From an uncultured euryarchaeote (GTDB lineage: Archaea; Thermoplasmatota; Poseidoniia; Poseidoniales; Poseidoniaceae): a DNA stretch of 16,394 nucleotides. Below are positions 14,358-16,394 of the stretch, in pieces. The stretch is from NCBI GenBank assembly GCA_937897365.1, contig CALCOP010000010.1, positions 1-16,394 on the forward strand, in the 5' to 3' direction. The position numbers and the translations under genes are program-made. The notes beneath the pieces are model-generated. The model was given only the letters and a program-made list of their open reading frames with translations, did not search any database and was not told the DNA's origin. Within the stretch, counting starts at the first letter, position 1; every line of letters begins with the position of its first letter.

Positions 14358-15596
14358 ATGGCACGAAAGCTTCCAGCACAACCTGAAATCAACATCGGAT
14401 TGGTCGGCCACGTCGATCACGGTAAAACGACACTTACACAAGCTCTTTCTGGAGTTTGGACCGATACTCATTCTGAAGAGCGAAAGCGTGGTATCTCGAT
14501 TAAACTCGGTTATGCAGACACTGCATTCTACAAGACAAAGAAAGGAAAATATTACGCTACTGGGCGCCACCCAGAAGGAAAAGATGACGACCCGAAAGAA
14601 CTTGAAAGAGTCATTTCATTTGTCGACGCTCCAGGTCACGAAACGCTGATGGCAATCATGATTACTGGTGCTTCAATAATGGATGGCGCCATGCTTATGG
14701 TAGCAGCCAATGAAACCTGTCCGCAACCCCAAACCCGTGAGCATCTTATGGCACTGGAAATTGCGGGAATCGAAAACATCGTCATCGTTCAAAATAAAAT
14801 TGATTTGGTAACCAAAGAACGTGCGCTGGAGTCGCACGCAGAAATCAAAGCTTTCCTCAAGGGAACAATTGCAGAAGATGCCCCTGTAATACCTGTTTCT
14901 GCACACCATGACGTGAATTTAGATATTCTCATCGATGCTATTGAACAAACAATACCAACCCCTGACCGTTCAAAGGATAAGCGATCCATCATGCATGTTG
15001 CTCGTTCTTTTGACATCAACCGCCCTGGGACCCGACCAACAAAACTCCGAGGGGGCGTTATCGGTGGCAGCATCATCGAAGGAAATTTCAAAGTTGGTGA
15101 TGAAATTATCATCGGACCTGGAAGAAAAATCGAAAAGGGCTCAAAATCTACATGGGAACCAATTGAAGCAACTGTGAACAGTATGAAAGGTGGGGGATTG
15201 GATCTTGAAACAATGCATTCAGGAGGCTTGTGCGGAATGGCCACAATGCTTGACCCGTCCATCACAACCGCAGACAATCTCTCAGGACAAGTCGTTGCTC
15301 GAAAAGGGGATTTACCCGAAGTACGACACTCCGTTTCAGTCGATGTCAAACTCATGGAGAACATGGTAGCAGGTGAAGGAGAGGAGCCCGAGAAAATCTA
15401 TCCACTTCGTAACAACGAGATGTTGATGATTAACGTGGCAACTGCAACCTCTGTAGGCGTCACGAAAAATTCCGAAAAAGGCAAGGCTACTCTTGACCTT
15501 CGACTCCCTATCTGCGCCGATACTGGTCAGCGTGTCTCGCTCTCACGGCGAGTTGGTTCAAGATGGCGCCTGATTGGCTACGGAACAATTCAGTGA
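14358..15596 (+). CDS. eif2g: Translation initiation factor 2 gamma subunit (aIF2 gamma), lacking the zinc knuckle cysteines
   Basis: The GTPase subunit of aIF2, which delivers initiator Met-tRNA to the small ribosomal subunit. Motifs: G1 GHVDHGKT (17-24), switch-1 KRGIS (43-47), G3 DAPGH (90-94), G4 NKID (146-149) and G5 SAH (181-183), followed by the two beta-barrel domains (from about 205; RSFDINRPGT, GGVIGGSI). The 412-residue length is standard. Family members usually carry a four-cysteine zinc knuckle between switch 1 and the DAPGH motif. Here that stretch (about 58-84, YKTKKGKYYATGRHPEGKDD...) keeps its length but has no cysteine. The preceding AAGGGAGTGAGG is a plausible Shine-Dalgarno. 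It follows rps6e closely and is followed by the PIN-domain gene 27 bases later. Confidence 0.96.
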   Translation: MARKLPAQPEINIGLVGHVDHGKTTLTQALSGVWTDTHSEERKRGISIKLGYADTAFYKTKKGKYYATGRHPEGKDDDPKELERVISFVDAPGHETLMAIMITGASIMDGAMLMVAANETCPQPQTREHLMALEIAGIENIVIVQNKIDLVTKERALESHAEIKAFLKGTIAEDAPVIPVSAHHDVNLDILIDAIEQTIPTPDRSKDKRSIMHVARSFDINRPGTRPTKLRGGVIGGSIIEGNFKVGDEIIIGPGRKIEKGSKSTWEPIEATVNSMKGGGLDLETMHSGGLCGMATMLDPSITTADNLSGQVVARKGDLPEVRHSVSVDVKLMENMVAGEGEEPEKIYPLRNNEMLMINVATATSVGVTKNSEKGKATLDLRLPICADTGQRVSLSRRVGSRWRLIGYGTIQ

Positions 15597-15623
15597 ACAT
15601 CGAGCCATTGAAGGTGAAGTGAA

Positions 15624-16007
15624 GTGCAACAGATACTGATTGATGCGTGTGGATGGGTCGCAATCATTGATTCTGGAATGAATATCGATTCTGAACTTTC
15701 ACGTGTCTACGGACCTGCTCAAATGCTCCTACTGGACAGCGTTCGGGACGAATTGGAACGCTTAAACGATCAACGACCGAGGTCAAAGAATCTGTTGCTT
15801 TCGCTTTTGGAACAAAAATCCCAACACATTCAACCTCTATCCCGCAATTTAGAACACCCCGATGATCAAATCTTCGAACTGGCTGTTGAGCATTCCCTAC
15901 CAGTACTCACTGTTGATGTTGAATTAAAACGCAGATTCTATGAACGAGGTTTACCTATACTTGAAGTGAGTAAAAATCAGCGACTTGAGTTGGTCGAACC
16001 TCTATAG
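15624..16007 (+). CDS. PIN-domain protein (Fcf1/VapC9-like putative ribonuclease)
   Basis: A 127-residue PIN domain of the kind encoded beside aIF2 gamma in many archaea. Metal-binding acidic residues are in the expected places: D7 (LIDACGW), E43/E45 (RDELERL), D80/D81 (HPDDQI) and D98 (TVDVELKRR). The family fold alternates the hydrophobic strands seen here (QILIDA, AQMLLLDSV, LPVLTVD). The conserved linkage with translation genes, and the absence of an adjacent antitoxin gene, argue for an RNA- or ribosome-processing role rather than a toxin. That is inference from context. Translation probably starts at GTG 15624, preceded by AAGGTGAAG. It ends 22 bases from the convergent DUF357 gene. Confidence 0.85.
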   Translation: MQQILIDACGWVAIIDSGMNIDSELSRVYGPAQMLLLDSVRDELERLNDQRPRSKNLLLSLLEQKSQHIQPLSRNLEHPDDQIFELAVEHSLPVLTVDVELKRRFYERGLPILEVSKNQRLELVEPL

Positions 16008-16029
16008 ATAAATTGCCTCAGTCGTAGTC

Positions 16030-16329
16030 TCAAGGAAGTGTGAACAGGACATCGTCGCCATGACCATCCAAAAGTCCTATTTTGACTCCAGCATCAATCC
16101 ATGCATGTGCGTAGTTTATTGCTCCAAAGGCACGCACATGATCTCCAATTGAAAGGAAATGTGCTGCATCAGAAGCATAATCATCCGCCATTCGCATCAT
16201 AATCGCTAAGTGTTGTGCTTGTGCAGTTCCTTCTTTGACTAAAGGCGTCGCCTTTTCACGGGCTCGACGGGTGATGTCAAGGTATTTTTCAACCCGTTCT
16301 CGGCTGACATGTTCCATCGTATCACTCAC
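16030..16329 (-). CDS. DUF357 family protein
   Basis: A 99-residue helical protein matching archaeal DUF357: RVEKYLDITRRAREKATPLV, then MADDYASDAAHFLSIGDHVRAFGAINYAHAWIDAGVKIGLLDGHGDDVLFTLP, with the family's conserved A.NYAHAW.DAG..LGL pattern. Function is not established. The fold suggests a small helical bundle, and no catalytic residues stand out. The start is GTG 16329, whose GTGA overlaps the stop codon of the upstream minus-strand gene, with GGAGGG about 8 bases before. An internal ATG at 16317 is the alternative. The arrangement implies an operon with the partial gene at the right edge. Confidence 0.8.
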   Translation of the reverse strand: MSDTMEHVSRERVEKYLDITRRAREKATPLVKEGTAQAQHLAIMMRMADDYASDAAHFLSIGDHVRAFGAINYAHAWIDAGVKIGLLDGHGDDVLFTLP

Positions 16330-16394
16330 TCGCCTCCCTCCTTTTGGCGTTTTAACAGGCGACGAACGTCTTCTGATCGGCCGAGTGCGCCATA
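16326..16394 (-). CDS. C-terminal end of an unidentified gene (partial)
   Basis: On the minus strand a frame enters from the right edge and reads YGALGRSEDVRRLLKRQKEGGE before TGA at 16326-16328. The basic helical tail and the 4-base overlap (GTGA) with the DUF357 start show that it is the end of a real upstream gene in the same operon. Twenty-two residues are too few to identify it. Confidence 0.6.
   Translation of the reverse strand, partial: YGALGRSEDVRRLLKRQKEGGE

Noticed and set aside
14789..15364. Minus-strand open frame of 191 codons inside aIF2 gamma
   Set aside because: Antisense shadow of a highly conserved gene, with no motif.
15624..16007. PIN-domain gene as a VapC toxin
   Set aside because: No antitoxin gene is adjacent and the position after aIF2 gamma is a conserved archaeal linkage with translation genes.

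Overview
This window looks like chromosomal DNA of a marine euryarchaeon, most likely Candidatus Thermoplasmatota and plausibly Poseidoniales (Marine Group II). The archaeal markers are solid: ribosomal protein S6e, the gamma subunit of initiation factor 2, diphthamide synthase Dph2, an Orc1/Cdc6 protein, a bacterio-opsin-activator-type HTH regulator, an archaeal purine phosphoribosyltransferase and a DUF357 protein. Placement in Marine Group II is inference from the gene mix (M61 peptidase, acyl-CoA dehydrogenase, bacterial-type CCA enzyme) and the mid-range base composition. No rRNA, tRNA, CRISPR array, insertion sequence or prophage gene was seen. Genes are packed tightly and no gene-free stretch exceeds about 175 bases.

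Layout, left to right. (1) 1-1311, plus strand: a small Smr-like domain protein with a C-terminal membrane helix, then an HTH_10 regulator. (2) 1401-5394, plus strand: a PCMT-like methyltransferase with a long acidic tail, a HEAT-repeat protein, and an M61 aminopeptidase with a PDZ domain whose ATG overlaps the HEAT gene stop (ATGA). (3) 5388-5813, minus strand: a compact SerK-like (ParB/sulfiredoxin-fold) protein, divergent from a bacterial-type class II CCA/poly(A) nucleotidyltransferase (5890-7257). (4) 7326-8987, plus strand: a large unassigned protein with two canonical EF-hands. (5) 8989-10158, minus strand: an acyl-CoA dehydrogenase. (6) 10280-12463, plus strand: a glycine-cleavage H-like protein, a hypoxanthine/guanine-type phosphoribosyltransferase and Dph2. 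(7) 12516-16007, plus strand: Orc1/Cdc6, S6e, aIF2 gamma and a PIN-domain protein. The last three form a cluster seen widely in archaea. (8) 16030-16394, minus strand: DUF357 and the tail of another gene, joined by a GTGA overlap.

Much of the window serves translation and its upkeep: CCA addition, S6e, aIF2 gamma, diphthamide on elongation factor 2, and a PIN protein possibly involved in RNA processing. Protein quality control (PCMT, M61 peptidase) and metabolism (ACAD, GcvH-like, phosphoribosyltransferase, putative free-serine kinase) make up the rest.

I see no obvious new multigene defence or mobile system. The most interesting signals are: a dyad element (ATGAGGC-N11/12-GTGCATCATG) that spans the starts of the two neighbouring PCMT-like and HEAT genes; an aIF2 gamma without the cysteines of its zinc knuckle; an H-protein homologue with glutamine at the expected lipoyl-lysine position; a minimal SerK-like protein; and an archaeal EF-hand multidomain protein.
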